A stretch of 64,000 nt of DNA from Gyromitra esculenta (GCA_038503075.1 JBCAML010000011.1:1178001-1242000); one strand, 5' to 3'. Positions 47,101 through 58,718 are shown, counted from the stretch's first letter. Notes: a model not told the origin generated them from the sequence alone. Program-made: numbers and translations.

Positions 47101-47815
47101 ATTCTCCGCAAATAACCAGGAATCAGCCAGTACCAAAGTTTCACCTTTCTTTGCGAATTATGGTTATCATCCCCGTTTTGATACCTCAGTCATTCCTTCA
47201 ACGACCATCGCTCAAAGTTTAAACTCCTCTACCTTTGCGACCACCATGCAAGAACTGTATGACTACCTCCGGACACAAATTCGAACCACGCAAGATATCC
47301 AGGAAAACTCTACCAATAAGCACCAAACCCCGGCCCCTGCTTACCAAGTCAACGACCAGGTGTTCATATCTATGAAGAATATCCGGACCGTTCGCAATGC
47401 CCAAAAACTCGACTGGAAATGGATGGGACCCTACCCGGTAAAAAGGATAGTATCGCCTTTTGCATACGAGATTGATCTTCCACCATCAGTCAAGTATCAC
47501 CCCGTCTTTCACGTTTCGCTCCTTAAAACTGCCGCCGATGACCCTCTCCCAGGACAAGTAATACCCCCTCCATCTCCGATTGTAGTTAACGAACAAGAGG
47601 AATATTTTATTGAAAAGATCCTCGAACAACGGATGCATCGCGGACAACAACAATATCTTGTCGAATGGACGGGTTATGCTCACCCTACCTGGGAACCTGC
47701 TGAAGATCTTCAAGATACTACTGCCCTTGACACATTTTTAATCACGACGACTACCCCCAGTCCTAAGGTTCACAGGAGCTCACGCTTAAAACGGGGGACT
47801 ACTTTCACGGATTAA
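44154..47815 (+). pseudogene. Pol of the gypsy element, broken by two stops and a frameshift
   Basis: One long frame with parts: aspartic protease (HALLDTGASGF); reverse transcriptase ([36 protein letters not shown]); RNase H ([27 protein letters not shown]); integrase zinc part (RHHDTPAAGHPG, CHVCQ) and core (MDFVTGLPESDG, SDRGTQF, ETDGQTERLN); and a C-terminal chromodomain (EYFIEKILEQRM then YLVEWTGY and TWEPAEDL). Breaks: TGA at 44952, between protease and RT; TGA at 46455, before the integrase; and a frame change near 46915-46930 inside the integrase core, after SDRGTQF. Both stops fit single transitions. The chromodomain normally steers insertion to modified histones. Confidence 0.88.
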
Positions 47816-48216
47816 GGATTGAGGATAGGTTTAGGTTTTGGTGCGACGGGTGTTATAGGTTTCGGGCTTTGTGTTATAATGCTATTGTTCTTCGGTTGTT
47901 TTCGGTTACTAGATTTGTTGGGAAAAAGCGGGGTATTTAAGTGGTGGATTTCGTTCGCTTGTTGTTCTTCTTTTCTTCTCTCTTTAAGCAATGTTCTCGT
48001 TTACCTTCTCCTGTCTTGGTTAATACTATCTTGATTCTATCTCAGAATCCTCGCTGTCACTGTTCGCTTCACTGCACTTATCTCGCCTTGAGATAGACCC
48101 ATAGTAGAACCTGTAGAAACGCTGCACTCTTTGAACGCGTTGTTACCTCGTCTAAGTAGCATTGCTCATCTTCAGGGATACTGAAGAGCTTACCGAGGGA
48201 CTCAACTGTGAGATCA
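47806..48216 (+). repeat. 3' LTR of the gypsy element
   Basis: Homologous to 42348-42770 in the same orientation; it begins just inside the end of the pol frame. It abuts an inverted copy of the same LTR at 48217. Confidence 0.8.
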
Positions 48217-48625
48217 TCTCTCACGGTTTGACCTTGATTAAGCCCTTCAGTATCCCTGAAGGTGAGCAGAGCTACTTAAACGAAAGGTCAAGCGACAAGG
48301 TATACGATGTTTCTACAGGTCCTACGGGGGTCTAACTCAAGGTGAGTTAAGTGTAAGGGTTATCACAGCGACAGCGACCGCGAGGATTCTGAGATAGAAT
48401 TGAGGTAGTATTAAAACAGTACGATAGAAGTAAAGTAAGAACGTTGCTTAAGGAAAGAAAGAAAAGATACAAGCGAACAAAATCCTTCTCTTTAAATACC
48501 CCGCTTTCCGACCATTATGACTCATAACCGATAACAACCGAAACACAAAGACATTATAACCGATAAAACCCTTAGCGTCGCCCGTACAATATCCTTGACC
48601 CATCTATTCCTTTTCATCCGTGAAA
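48217..48625 (-). repeat. Inverted solo copy of the gypsy LTR
   Basis: In reverse complement this reads TTTCACGGATG, CGGGCGACG, GGGGTATTTAAAG, TTAAGCAACGTTCTTAC and CTTCAGGGATACTGAAGGG, ending CGTGAGAG. It is a more diverged copy of the LTR, facing the 3' LTR tail-to-tail with no spacer. Its far end runs straight into LINE sequence, so it was inserted in that LINE fragment. Confidence 0.75.
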
Positions 48626-48626
48626 T

Positions 48627-49193
48627 CATCCCACTGCAGCTCATACCTGCCCCACACTCTCTTGCTCAACTAAAGGCCGACCCTGCTCTCACACTCTTGT
48701 CAAGTGTGTTAACAGTGACGGACCCCATGAGTCACACTTGAACAGCTGCCCATCACGCCCTTCAAAGGCCTCACCGCCCCCTCCGGCAGATGACCAGATG
48801 GACCTTTAGGTCACTTTACTTATACTCGTTCAACCCTAACTAACTCTGATTGGAATTTTTTCCTGGCTGCTCTTTACTTCCATTGCGGCTTTACTATGGA
48901 CCTTCTTCTATTGTTTCTCATTGTTTTTTGGCTATTGTTTGCAAGTTTCTTTACTTTCACAGGCATTTGTTGTCAATTTTCCCTGCACTGTTAAGTTGTT
49001 TATAGCAGGAACATTGTCTTGTTCTGTTGGAAGTACGTGGTTCGCTTTTCCTTTGTGTTTTCTCTTGTTTCCCAGGTGGATAAGGGTGTTTATTTGGTGG
49101 GGATAGGTTTTTTGACTTCATAACCTTTGTGTTGCATAAGCGGTTTTGTACCTAGAAACAATAATCAAATGATTTAAACAAAAAAAAAAAACC
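48627..49193 (+). mobile_element. LINE fragment (3' part of the ORF1-only type)
   Basis: From CATCCCACTGCAGCTCATAC onward it is a diverged copy of 58050-58622: the third zinc-knuckle region of ORF1, ATGACCAGATGGACC, then the 3' tail GACTTCATAACCTTTG, AAGCGGTTTTGTACCTAG and AATAATCAAATGATTTAAAC, and a poly-A run. ORF2 is missing at the same place as in the 56.8-kb copy. Confidence 0.85.
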
Positions 49194-49299
49194 TAGCAGA
49201 TAGAAGGTAATAGTATTTCCGCAGCTCCTCTACTCACAATACTCAATTATCCCACTAACATGTTTTCATGTATAAGTGTGACGTGATGCAGTTGGTGGT

Positions 49300-49967
49300 T
49301 CGGTTATTGAGTTGTTTCGTTTCGTTGTTATTCTTTATGTTTCCATTGGTTTCCATTTGCAATGAGTCATACGTTTGTCATCAAAGGGTTGGAATATGGG
49401 TATATAAGTGAAGGGTTTTCCCCTCTTGTTGTACTTCTCCTTCTTTCCTTAAGCAACGTCTTCTATTGTTCACTCTTGTATTTCACAATACAAACCTCGG
49501 TCACACCTCGTAATCTTTTGCCATTGCCAACTTCAAGTCCTCATTACTTGAAGAACACTTAAAGCCTGTGGAATCTCCATATACACTCTTGCTGTTAGTT
49601 TCTTGTTCAAGTAGCACTGCTTATCTCGGAGGATACCTGAGAGCTTGACGGGAATCTCACTCCTTGAGACATGTCTTCCGCTTCATCAACTAGATCTGAA
49701 AGCTCCACTCAAGGAGCTGCTAGAGAAATCCGCTCTCGTTGGGCTCAGATGACTTTAACCAATAGGAGTAATAGTATGCCAAAGCTAGCCTCATTTAGAT
49801 CCGCCCTAGAAAGCTCAGGCTTAGCAGATGCCTCCGAGTCCTCTCTGACGCCTGGAGGCCCTACTACTTTTCCCTTGCCGTCTCCAAACAGTAGACAGGA
49901 AGGGAGCCTTCCCTTCAAAAGAACTGGAAATCAATACATCTACCATGAGAAATACCATTCCGAGTGA
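49300..49967 (+). mobile_element. Diverged LTR and gag-start remnant (possible)
   Basis: Contains GTATATAAG, CTTCTTTCCTTAAGCAACG and AAGTAGCACTGCTTATC in the same order and spacing as matching words of the gypsy LTR. A 98-codon open frame follows (49671..49967; MSSASSTRSESSTQG, Ser/Pro-rich, no known domain). I read it as an LTR plus gag start of a related element cut off by the hAT transposon. This is inference from layout. Confidence 0.45.
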
Positions 49968-50039
49968 GAGGAGTGGTGCGAATCTACAGCAGGATATTCA
50001 CGATTCTTAGGGAGGTATAAGGCAAAGAGAATTTACTGG

Positions 50040-52540
50040 AATTCCAACCTCCATGGTTCAAGCATATGGAAGGGATATGTGCAATGCGCACAAGCCTCCA
50101 AAACCTCCAAAACCCCTGAAAGATGGCCTAGAGTGCAGTGTTTGGTATGCTCTCTGGTCATTGCGCACCTAGCCAGTGGTGGCACCAGCTCCATGAACGA
50201 CCATATTGTAACGAGGAAGTGCAAGCATGCAAGAAGCAAGCTTGGGCTGGAGGCAGGCTCTCCTACCATTGCTCAGCTGTTTGCCAAAGGAACAAAGGTA
50301 TCGTGATATCTCTATCCATACGCCTCTATATACGCCTCTTCATACACTCCTATCCATACGCCCTATTCCTTCCATCCATATGCCCTATTCCCTTATACAT
50401 ACACCCTATCCATAAGCCATCCTAAAAAAAAGCTAATACTCTCTTCACCCAGACTATTCCCAGGCAGAAGGTGATCGATGCAAAGGTCCCAGAGGTTTTC
50501 GATCAAGAGGAATTTGATGGCATCTTCCTCCAAGGGCTATTGGTGGTCAATCTCGGTTTCAACGTAGCCAATAATGTTGCCTTCCGGAGGATGTTTCTAT
50601 ATCTCAACCGCAAGATCTTGATTCCATCTCTGAGTTTGATACGCCGCAAGCTTCTAAATTGCTATAGGGAAGTGGTTTCTGCAATCAAAGCTGATATACC
50701 TTGGGGAGTGAAGGTTTCTATTGCAGCGGATGCATGGACATCCCCCAATAAGCTTGCCTTTCTTGCAGTCCTTGCTTACTATATTACTGACGATTGGGAG
50801 TTGAAAGAAGTCCTTCTTGGCTTTGAGCAAATCCATGGGCCCCATACTGGCGAGAACCTAGCCAAGATTATCCAAGATATCCTTAATCGATACGATATTG
50901 CAGACAGATTGCTAGGGTTTACCCCCGATAATGCCAGCAATAATATCACTTTGAGCAGTGCTCTCACCTCCGCTTTGCAAAGCTTATCCATTCAGTGGGA
51001 CTGTGAATCGTACCATATACCGTGTATGGCACATGTGATTCAATTGATTCTCGGAGCCTTCATGAAGGAGCATAAAATCAAGATCAAAGACGAGAAAATG
51101 CCGTCCGGGTTAAAAGACACATATATCGACAAGGTAAAAGCTTTGGAGAAAGGCTTCTATAAGATGGTCGAAAAGGTAAGCTTGCTCCTATACATACACC
51201 GATAGATACGCCGGTTGTGACCAGTATTCAGCATAGAAAACTAGCAATTGCTTTTGGCGCATCTCCACAATGACGAGAGCATTTCGTTGTTCTTCAGGAT
51301 GGAAGGGTTGGTATACCTGTTGCTTTAGTCTACAATGTGACAACACGCTGGAATTCAACGTTAGAGATGCTAGAGCTGGCTACACGAATGTGCGAATATA
51401 TGAAGGAATGGATTAAGCAATATCCTCGGTTCAAAGCCTTGTGGTCAACACCAGACGAGTGGAAGCAGGTATAAGAGTCCCTAGCTAGTAGTCTATTTAG
51501 TATACATATCCCTTACTAATATACAGCGGTAGGTGGAGTATATGCTCAAGGTGCTGGCTCTTATCCGATTCTGGACCCTCTGGATGTCAAAATCTCACGG
51601 TATTACTATCCATTGAGTATTTGAGGTCTATCAAAATATTTTTGACCACATTGAGCATCAAAGAGAGAAGCTAGAGAATAAGAGGATGAAGTGGAAAATG
51701 GATATTAGGACTGCACTAGATAAAGCCTTGGATAAGGCGAAGGTTTATTATGGAAAAATGGAGAATCCACAAGGCCTCTTGCTCACCTTTGCTACCTCCC
51801 TTAATTCTTATCAAAAGCTTGAGCTTTATAAGGAATGGGATAAAGACGAAGGCAACGATCCTAACGATGCAGGGTCATATACATCAGACTACTTCCGCCA
51901 TTTTATTGAATATTATAATAAGCACTACGCCCTAAGCTTGTCGCTGCAAACCTTGAGGCCACCACTAAAACATAGACCAACCATACCACGGCATATGGGT
52001 TTAGGTCGTTCCAAGCTGCCCGCTGCTAGTATTGATTCTGCACCTACCACTGAAGCCATTCAGTATATCAATTCCCCCATAGAGCCTGTGCCGCCTGAGC
52101 CTGATTCTACAAGCAACGACCCTGACAGACCCCAGGGTCGATTCTATGAGTTGGACCTCTTGGGATATTGGAGGTTTACCTCCAGGAGGCTTCCAAATCT
52201 TGCAAGGATGGCAAGAGATATCCTTGCAGTTCCTGCTAATGGCGTAGGGGTAGAGCAGGTATTCAATATATCGAGAGATCTCCTGCCATACCGCCGGAAC
52301 AGGATGCGCGGAGAGAGCATACGAGCTTCAATGATAGTAAAGCATTATCAGCAGAGGGAGCTTACCGCTATCATAGAAACTGAATCTGATATATCAGCGG
52401 AGGCAATACGCCTGGAGAAGCAGGCCCTACATGCAGATCTCAAGCATTTCTTAGAGAAGCAAGATGTGTCCGGAGGTGCAGTATATATATCTGACGACGA
52501 TGAAGACGCCAAGCACATGCTCTGTCTCCTCTACACAATT
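50040..52540 (+). pseudogene. hAT-superfamily transposase gene, one internal stop
   Basis: Cut-and-paste transposase of the hAT type (family role). Likely exons: about 50079..50297, 50453..51175, 51298..51468 and 51533..~52540. The BED-type zinc finger reads CLVCSLVIAHLASGGTSSM then NDHIVTRKCKHA. The catalytic core has SIAADAWTSPNKLAFLAVLA, TPDNASNN and CMAHVIQLILG, then VTTRWNSTLEML. The C-terminal dimerisation block is YWRFTSRRLPNLARMARDIL, NGVGVEQVFN, RNRMRGESIRASM. The splice at 51533 (GGTAG|GTGGAG) avoids a TAG and restores the family's WK.VEY motif. One TGA remains at 51614 (IH*VFEVY). The upstream limit and the terminal inverted repeats were not found; the 3' end runs into LINE A. Confidence 0.82.
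50314..50413 (+). repeat. Minisatellite inside a hAT intron
   Basis: TATCCATACGCC-like units, irregular in length, fill the intron between the BED finger and the catalytic core; TATACATACACC recurs in the next intron near 51189. Confidence 0.65.
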
Positions 52541-52641
52541 TTTTCTGAAAAACACCTTCCTATTCGGGAAAGCAAACCTTCTCACACACTTCAAAATAAC
52601 CCCTTTTTTCTCTAAAATTCAGCTTCACCGTAGCATTAGTG

Positions 52642-54150
52642 ATGTCTGAATCTGCCCCCTTTTCACCTTTTCCTAATGGCAGAAATCTTTCTACCACCTC
52701 GTTTCTCCCTCCTGTCTCTACTGTTCCCTCTAGAGTCAATTCTCCTATTCGCCCCACTACGCCCACCATCATTCCGAATGATGCCATGATCGGAATTCAG
52801 GAACTCCTGAACAAACTCATTGCTCAATCGCCCATTGGTCAAACAGGCAATGCTCCAATTTTCGGAGACCTTGCTATCACTGACCCTTCAAGAAGCGAAG
52901 CAATTCTTATTGCTTTTGCTATCAATACAACACACCTTCTCGCCTCTCTCGATGCATGAATTGCCAAAATGGAAGAACTATCTTCCCCGTTGGCCAACAC
53001 CTCTTCTTCCTCTAATCATCAACCTCAACTCCACCAAATTCAAGCCGCCATTAGCAACCTCACCAATAAAGTCTCATTGCAATCCAAGCGGTCAGCTGAA
53101 CAAGTCCCCGTTAACCCCATACCAACCGCCAAGAAAGGAAAAAAATCCTTTGCCGAAGCGGCTAAATCTGCAACCCCAAAAGACAACGCATCAATCGCAC
53201 CAGCCAAGAAAGCTGCAACCAAGCCAAAAGACCCAAAGGAGAAGACTGCCCGCCCTCTCCCCACTGCTGAAAGACGCTTCTTTGCTTCCAGATCCACAGC
53301 TAGTGCTTTCTCTGAACCCGCCGTCCTTGTTGCATCGCTTCCCGTTTCCATTGGCCGTGCACTCCGAGCCGCCCAATTCCCCTCTACCCACTCAGTCGCC
53401 CTCTCTGCTACAGTCAATGATAGAGGCACAGTCACCTTTACAGCTAATACCTTCACTCCAGCATCTGCATTCGTCCCCTATTTTTCAGCAATCCTTAAAA
53501 CTCTTAACGAATGCTGCCTGATCGGAGATAACCCCTTCAACCCGGTCCGAACTGCCCCCACTGATGTTAATGTAGCAATACATAACATCCCTACTTTCGC
53601 TCTCCCCGAAGAACCAAAAGATCTTATGACAACACTTTCTGAAGCAATACTTTACGCCAGTGACGTCCAAATCACCAGCGCTCGTTTCCTCAAAACCAAC
53701 CCTGCTCTCCGAGCCACCAAGAAAGCAACCTCGGTCGTTATCTCTTGCTCTACCAAAGAAGCCAAAAGGATCGGATCTTCCATAAAACTCTTTTCTCGTC
53801 CTCGCAAAACCAATCTCATGTGGTCAGCCTCTTCCACTACTCAATGTAAGAAATGCTGGGGATTCGGCCATGCTACTGAGGGCTGTAAATCCCTCATATC
53901 CATATGCCCCATTTGCTCCAACCAACACTCCAGACACGAACATTGGTGCTCCATCCCCACTTGTCCTGGCGGAGGAGCAAACAAACCTATCGTTAACTGT
54001 TGCCCCATTTCACCCGCTACGTGCATCAATTGCAACGGAAACCACTGTGCCACAGACCTACAATGCCCAACCCACAAAAACATCCAGGAGAAATCTAGTA
54101 TTCCAGCAACCGGTAACACACCTGCTGACACCTCCATGTCAAGCGAATAA
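52642..54150 (+). pseudogene. ORF1 of LINE A (nucleic-acid binding, three zinc knuckles)
   Basis: One frame of about 502 codons broken by a TGA at 52957. The N-terminus is Ser/Pro/Thr-rich and the middle basic (KKGKKSFAEAAKSATPK). The C-terminal zinc knuckles read CKKCWGFGHATEGC, CPICSNQHSRHEHWC and CINCNGNHCATDLQC. LINE ORF1 proteins bind the element RNA. It ends with TAA and ORF2 starts two bases later (TAATTATG), suggesting coupled translation. Confidence 0.82.
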
Positions 54151-54152
54151 TT

Positions 54153-56740
54153 ATGTCTCCTAGGAACAACAACATCAGTTCCCACATAACTCCCTTCACA
54201 ATTATACAACATAACTGCGCTTCGAGTTCAAAAATTTTTCATTCCCTTTTTTCTTCCTTTAAAACATCTCCATCTATCGTCGCAATCCAAGATCCCTACC
54301 TTTGGAATAATAAACCACTCCAAGCACCAGGATACTACCTTTTATCACCCTCCATACTCGCCAATCAAAAAATACGAGTATGCTTTTATATTTCCAAAGA
54401 CTTTATCAATTCCTATAAAGTCGAATTCTTAGTTCAAAACTTTGGTCGAGACGATCTTATCACTCTCTTCCTCAAATTTAAAAATCCAATTTTTAACTCT
54501 TCCTCCTATAATATGAATATTTCAAATATTTATAATCGTACCCGCCCTGATACAAGCGGACACTTTATCCAACCCTCTCAAATTTTTTTTACCTCCACCA
54601 CACCTTCCATTATCGTGGGAGACTTTAATATTCATCATTCTTCCTCTGATCCTCTTCGCTCTATTTCTTCACAAGAATTCAACGAAGTGGAAAAATACCA
54701 TTCCTCCGCCAGAAACTTTAACTTTACACTCATCAACACCCCAGGAATTTTCACTCCATTCCTCTATGACTCCCATTCCAGACCAAGCGTCCTTGACTTT
54801 GCTTTCGGAAACTATCTCATCATACCATTTATTAAAAAATGGGACTCGTCACTACCCTCGACTGGCTCTGATCATATTCCCATAGCCATTCACTTTTCCA
54901 ATCCTCAAAAATTCACTTCAGCATCATCCCCAGATTGGTCACGTACCAACTGGAAAACTCTCACACCTCTTTTAAAAAACCTCAAAATTCCTGTTCCGAC
55001 CAGTTCGCCGAACCTAGATGAATGGTTTTCGCAATCACTCAACCTTGTCACTTCCCCCCTTATCCGCTCCACCCCTTTAAAAAGACCATCACAATGGTCA
55101 AAAAAATGGTGGACGCCCCTTCTCTCACAACTCCGAAAAATCTTTCATTCAGTCGATAGATCCCACAAACAGAGCTATAAAGGCTCGAAAGCCCCTCCCT
55201 CCCCTAAAGTACGCGCTGCTAAATATGCCTACTTCCATGAAATCACCAGATGCAAGAAGAACCATTGGAACTCTTTTCTTGCATCCGCTTCTCCACCAAA
55301 TATTTGGGCAGCCAAAAGAATGAAAACATTATCTAATAACGATTCCTTTCCCAATCTCCCCAATATTGAAACACCATCTCAACTTGCCTCTACTCTTATA
55401 AATCATTTCTTTCCCCTCCGAAATATTTCTCCTCTACTACCTTACTTTTCGCACTCCGACTTTATCGAAATTGATTTCGATGAAATATCTTCTGCACTCC
55501 GAAGTTCATCCAACTCATCCGCACCGGGACCCGATACAATTCCATACGGCATCTGGAAAAAGATAAATAACATCAATCCTCAAATCATCCATGGTCTCCT
55601 AAACTCTCTTGCACGGTTTGGCTACCACCCACTACAACTCAAAAGGGCCTTCGGAATCGTACTCCCTAAACCCAGCAAAGAATCATACAACACCCCATCT
55701 TCATTTAGAGTAATAGTTTTACTCGAAACTCTCTCCAAAATTCTAGAATGCATTTTTGCCTCCAGACTTGCCCTTCTCTCACACTCCAATGGCCTCATTC
55801 ATCCTAATCAATGCGGCTCCCTCTCTCTAATCTCTACCGGAGATGCAGTATCTGCTGTACTTCATGACATTCAACTCCTACAGGCAGCTGACAAAAAGGT
55901 TTCCACCCTTTTCCTAGATATCAAAGGGGGCTTCGACAACGTCAATCCCAACATATTGGAAAAAAGACTCCAAGATCATGCAATTCCATCCTACATGGTT
56001 TCTTGAATAACCTCTTTCCTCAATAATCGAGAATGCGCTCTCCTCTTTAAAGGCTCCCCCCGCACCTTCATCCCAGTCTCGGTAGGCGTTCCTCAAGGAT
56101 CTCCTATATCACCCCTCCTCTTTTGTATCTACGTCGCTCCCCTCCACCTACAAAACGACCATAAATTTACCTTTTCCTATGTCGATGACTTCGCCATCAC
56201 AGTATTTTCCAACTCAACCAGGAAAAACGCAAAACTTCTTGAAAAAGCTGCAAATGATATTAACATCATAGGCAATGCCATAAAAGTTTCGTTTTCTATC
56301 CTTAAAACTGAACTCATCCATTGGACTACCATCCATAATCGTCTCCTCCCATCACCAGGTGTTTCCATCAACCTCAATGGAACCACCTTCAGCCCGCAGT
56401 TATGTATTCGATGGCTAGGCTTCTGGCTATCCAATAATTTCAACACTAATACACACTTTTTAAAAAGGCTATCTGCAGCCCAAAAAGCTTTTTTCGCCAT
56501 TAAATCCCTTTCCTCATCCGGCTCCGGTCTCACAAGCTCAAACGCTCGCAAACTAGCTATGGGACTTATTTGACCCATATTAACATACTGTATGAATGTG
56601 TTCACACCATCCGCCACCATTCATCCTCTGTCCCCGCTACAACCTCTTTGATTGAAAGTTCACCACCACCTTTTGCTTTGCAACGGCGTTACACACAGCC
56701 AAAAGTCTTTAGCACTTCGGCTTCATTCCATTACCCCTCT
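54153..56740 (+). pseudogene. ORF2 of LINE A (APE endonuclease and reverse transcriptase)
   Basis: The N-terminal AP-type endonuclease has TIIQHNCASSS, IVAIQDPYLW, IVGDFNIHHSS and STGSDHIPIAI. The reverse transcriptase has APGPDTIPYGIW, VLPKPSKESYN, FRVIVLLETLSKILE, VSTLFLDIKGGFDNV, VGVPQGSPISPLLF and FSYVDDFAITV. In-frame TGA codons at 56004 (inside RT, before the PQGSP block) and 56571 both sit where relatives have Trp. The frame is otherwise open for about 800 codons. Target-primed reverse transcription is the family mechanism. The C-terminal zinc motif is missing. Confidence 0.87.
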
Positions 56741-56787
56741 TTTACAAACAATTTGGATCATCGTTTACACAACAACCCACGGTCGCA

Positions 56788-58466
56788 ATGCCTCCCAAAG
56801 GAAAAGGCAACATGTTTACACCCATATTCCCCCATCACCAAGTTGAGGGAACCCTAAACCCATTCATTGCCTCCTCCTCTTCATCTGCGGCGGATCCAAG
56901 AACCCCCTCACCATTGAAAAGACAGAGAGCTGACACCTCTCCCCCATCCCCTCCTGTTTTCGGAAAGCCAACCCACTGGGTGGGCCTCTGGAATAAACTA
57001 GGAGAGGCCATTACCACTCATCTAGGAAATGAGCCAGCCTTTGGGTTTGACGTTTGCAATGCTCTAGCCAGAGCCAACAAGATCAACCTCCTCCACTTCC
57101 AAAAACTCCTTGACATGATACAGCATCTACAAGGAGAAATAACCACCCTCAAGGAAGCAGCAAGCAAACCAGCCCCTGCACCTCTCCTAGACATGTTTCC
57201 AGAGTCTCCGACTTTGAGCAAACTAGAGCGTGACCACCTGCTGCTCACAGTAGGGAAGGCAGCGCCTTCAGAACCACCCACACCTAGTGCTCCTCTTCCT
57301 CCTGCTCCTGCTATTGCTACCCAAGCACCTCCTCCTATCGCAAAGCCTCCGCAATGGACCCAGGTGGCGGCCAGCAAACCCAAGAGAAAATCCCAACCAG
57401 CAAAGACCAAACAGGCTGCCTCTGCACCTGCCTCTAAGACTCAGGTCTCCCCTCTCACCATCACCCCCACCATGCGCGCACGCCGTTTGATTGTCAAACG
57501 CGACGGCTCTCCCCTTTCTCAAGGGTTACCCACGGAATTCAGAGATAAACTTAACTCTGCCATTGGTTCCATCACCATCCAGTCTGTGGCAATAGACACA
57601 CATTCCCAGAATGTGTCGTTGACGGTCATGAACAATATGTTTGCCAACACCCATTACAGGAAAGTTGGTCAATTTCTCCACATCATCCAAGGAGCTTGCT
57701 CCCTACACCTTGACGAACCATTGCACCAACTTGTTGTACATGGTATTCCTACTTCAATGGAGCCCTCTGCAACTTCAACCCCGGCCTCACCATGGACACA
57801 CCCCCAGGATGGCTCACCCTACCAGAAAAACGAAGAGGAAAAACAGTTTCCTCCATTGTCATCACACTCTCTGGCCCCAAAGCTAATGAGATCGCTAATC
57901 GCACATGCCTTTCTGCTTTTTCCACCACTGTCCGAGCTGAACGCAAACTTCGTTTTAGACCCTCCACCCAGTGTTCCCAATGTCACAAATTTAGACACCA
58001 CACAAACAAATGTCCCAACCAACCATGCTGTCGCTGGTGTGTTGGACTCCATCCCACTGCAGCTCATACCTGCCCCACCCTCACTTGCTCAATTAAAGGC
58101 CGCCCCTGCTCTCACACTCTTGTTAAGTGTGTCAACTGCGACGGACCCCATGAGTCACACCTGAACAGCTGCCCATCACGCCCTTCAAAGGCCTCACCGC
58201 CCCCTCCAGCAGATGACCAGATGGACCTTTTGGTCGTTTTACCAATACTTTCCCAACCCCTACTAACTTTGATTGAAATTTTTTTTCTGGCTACTCTCTG
58301 CTTCCTCTGTGACTTTACTATGGACTTTCTTCTATGGTTTCTCATTGTTTTTTCGGTTGTTGGTTGCAAGTCTCTTTACTCTAATAGGCATACGCTGTCA
58401 ACTTTCCCTGCACCCTTAAGTTGTTTTATCGCAGGAACATCATCTTGTTCTTTTGGAAGTACTTAG
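56788..58466 (+). pseudogene. ORF1 of LINE C, one frameshift
   Basis: The first frame (from 56788) has MPPKGKGNMFTPIFPHH, VGLWNKLGEAITTHLGNEPA, a helical region and a long Pro/Ala/Lys linker. After LVVHGIPTS, near 57750-57780, the frame changes by one base. It continues GLTMDTPPGWLTLPEKRRGK and three zinc knuckles: CSQCHKFRHHTNKC, CRWCVGLHPTAAHTC and CVNCDGPHESHLNSC. The tail is hydrophobic read-through of the 3' region. It would bind LINE RNA by family role. Confidence 0.8.
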
Positions 58467-58622
58467 TTCGTTTTTCTTTTGTGTTCTCTTTTGTTACCCA
58501 GGCGGATAAGGGTGTCTATTTGATGGGGATAGGTTTTTTGACTTCATAACCTTTGTATTGCATAAGCGGTTTTGTACCTAGACACAATAATCAAATGATT
58601 TAAACAAAAAAAAAAAAAAAAA
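56788..58622 (+). mobile_element. LINE C: ORF1-only non-autonomous LINE derivative with poly-A tail
   Basis: About 1.8 kb: an ORF1 with three zinc knuckles runs directly into a 3' untranslated tail and an A-run (about 58606-58622). Endonuclease and RT are entirely absent. The tail (GACTTCATAACCTTTG, AAGCGGTTTTGTACCTAG, AATCAAATGATTTAAAC) is shared with the fragment at 48627 and with full-length LINE B. The same ORF1-to-tail junction occurs in the 48.6-kb copy, so this is a family and not a one-off deletion. Confidence 0.82.
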
Positions 58623-58718
58623 CCACCCACCATTGAAATCCAGGCCCAGGACGACATGGTGGTAGACACAGTCAGCCTAGTATCCCAGAACTAATGATGA
58701 GTCAAACCCAACAACACC

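Larger units (their letters stand above)
42348..48216 (+). mobile_element. Ty3/gypsy chromovirus-type LTR retrotransposon, inactivated
   Basis: About 5.9 kb: an LTR of roughly 420 bp, gag, pol and a second LTR in the same orientation. Domain order protease, reverse transcriptase, RNase H, integrase, chromodomain defines a Ty3/gypsy chromovirus. LTR limits were set by comparing the two copies, which start near TTTCAYGGATTA and end near CGTGAGAT. The copies differ at many positions, so insertion is old. I found no clear target duplication or primer-binding site. Confidence 0.85.
52620..56760 (+). mobile_element. LINE A (Tad-like), 3' truncated, inactivated
   Basis: Non-LTR retrotransposon with ORF1 (52642-54150) and ORF2 (54153 onward). 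It lacks the ORF2 C-terminal cysteine motif and the 3' tail seen in the other LINEs. Similarity fades near 56740-56790, where an ORF1-only element starts, so it was probably cut by that insertion. Confidence 0.8.

Noticed and set aside
51527..51532. A TAG stop in the hAT transposase at 51530
   Set aside because: Using the acceptor GGTAG before GTGGAG removes it and restores a conserved motif in phase.
44952..56573. TGA read as tryptophan (altered code)
   Set aside because: Host genes here use TGG for Trp throughout, and some of the transposon stops are TAG or TAA.
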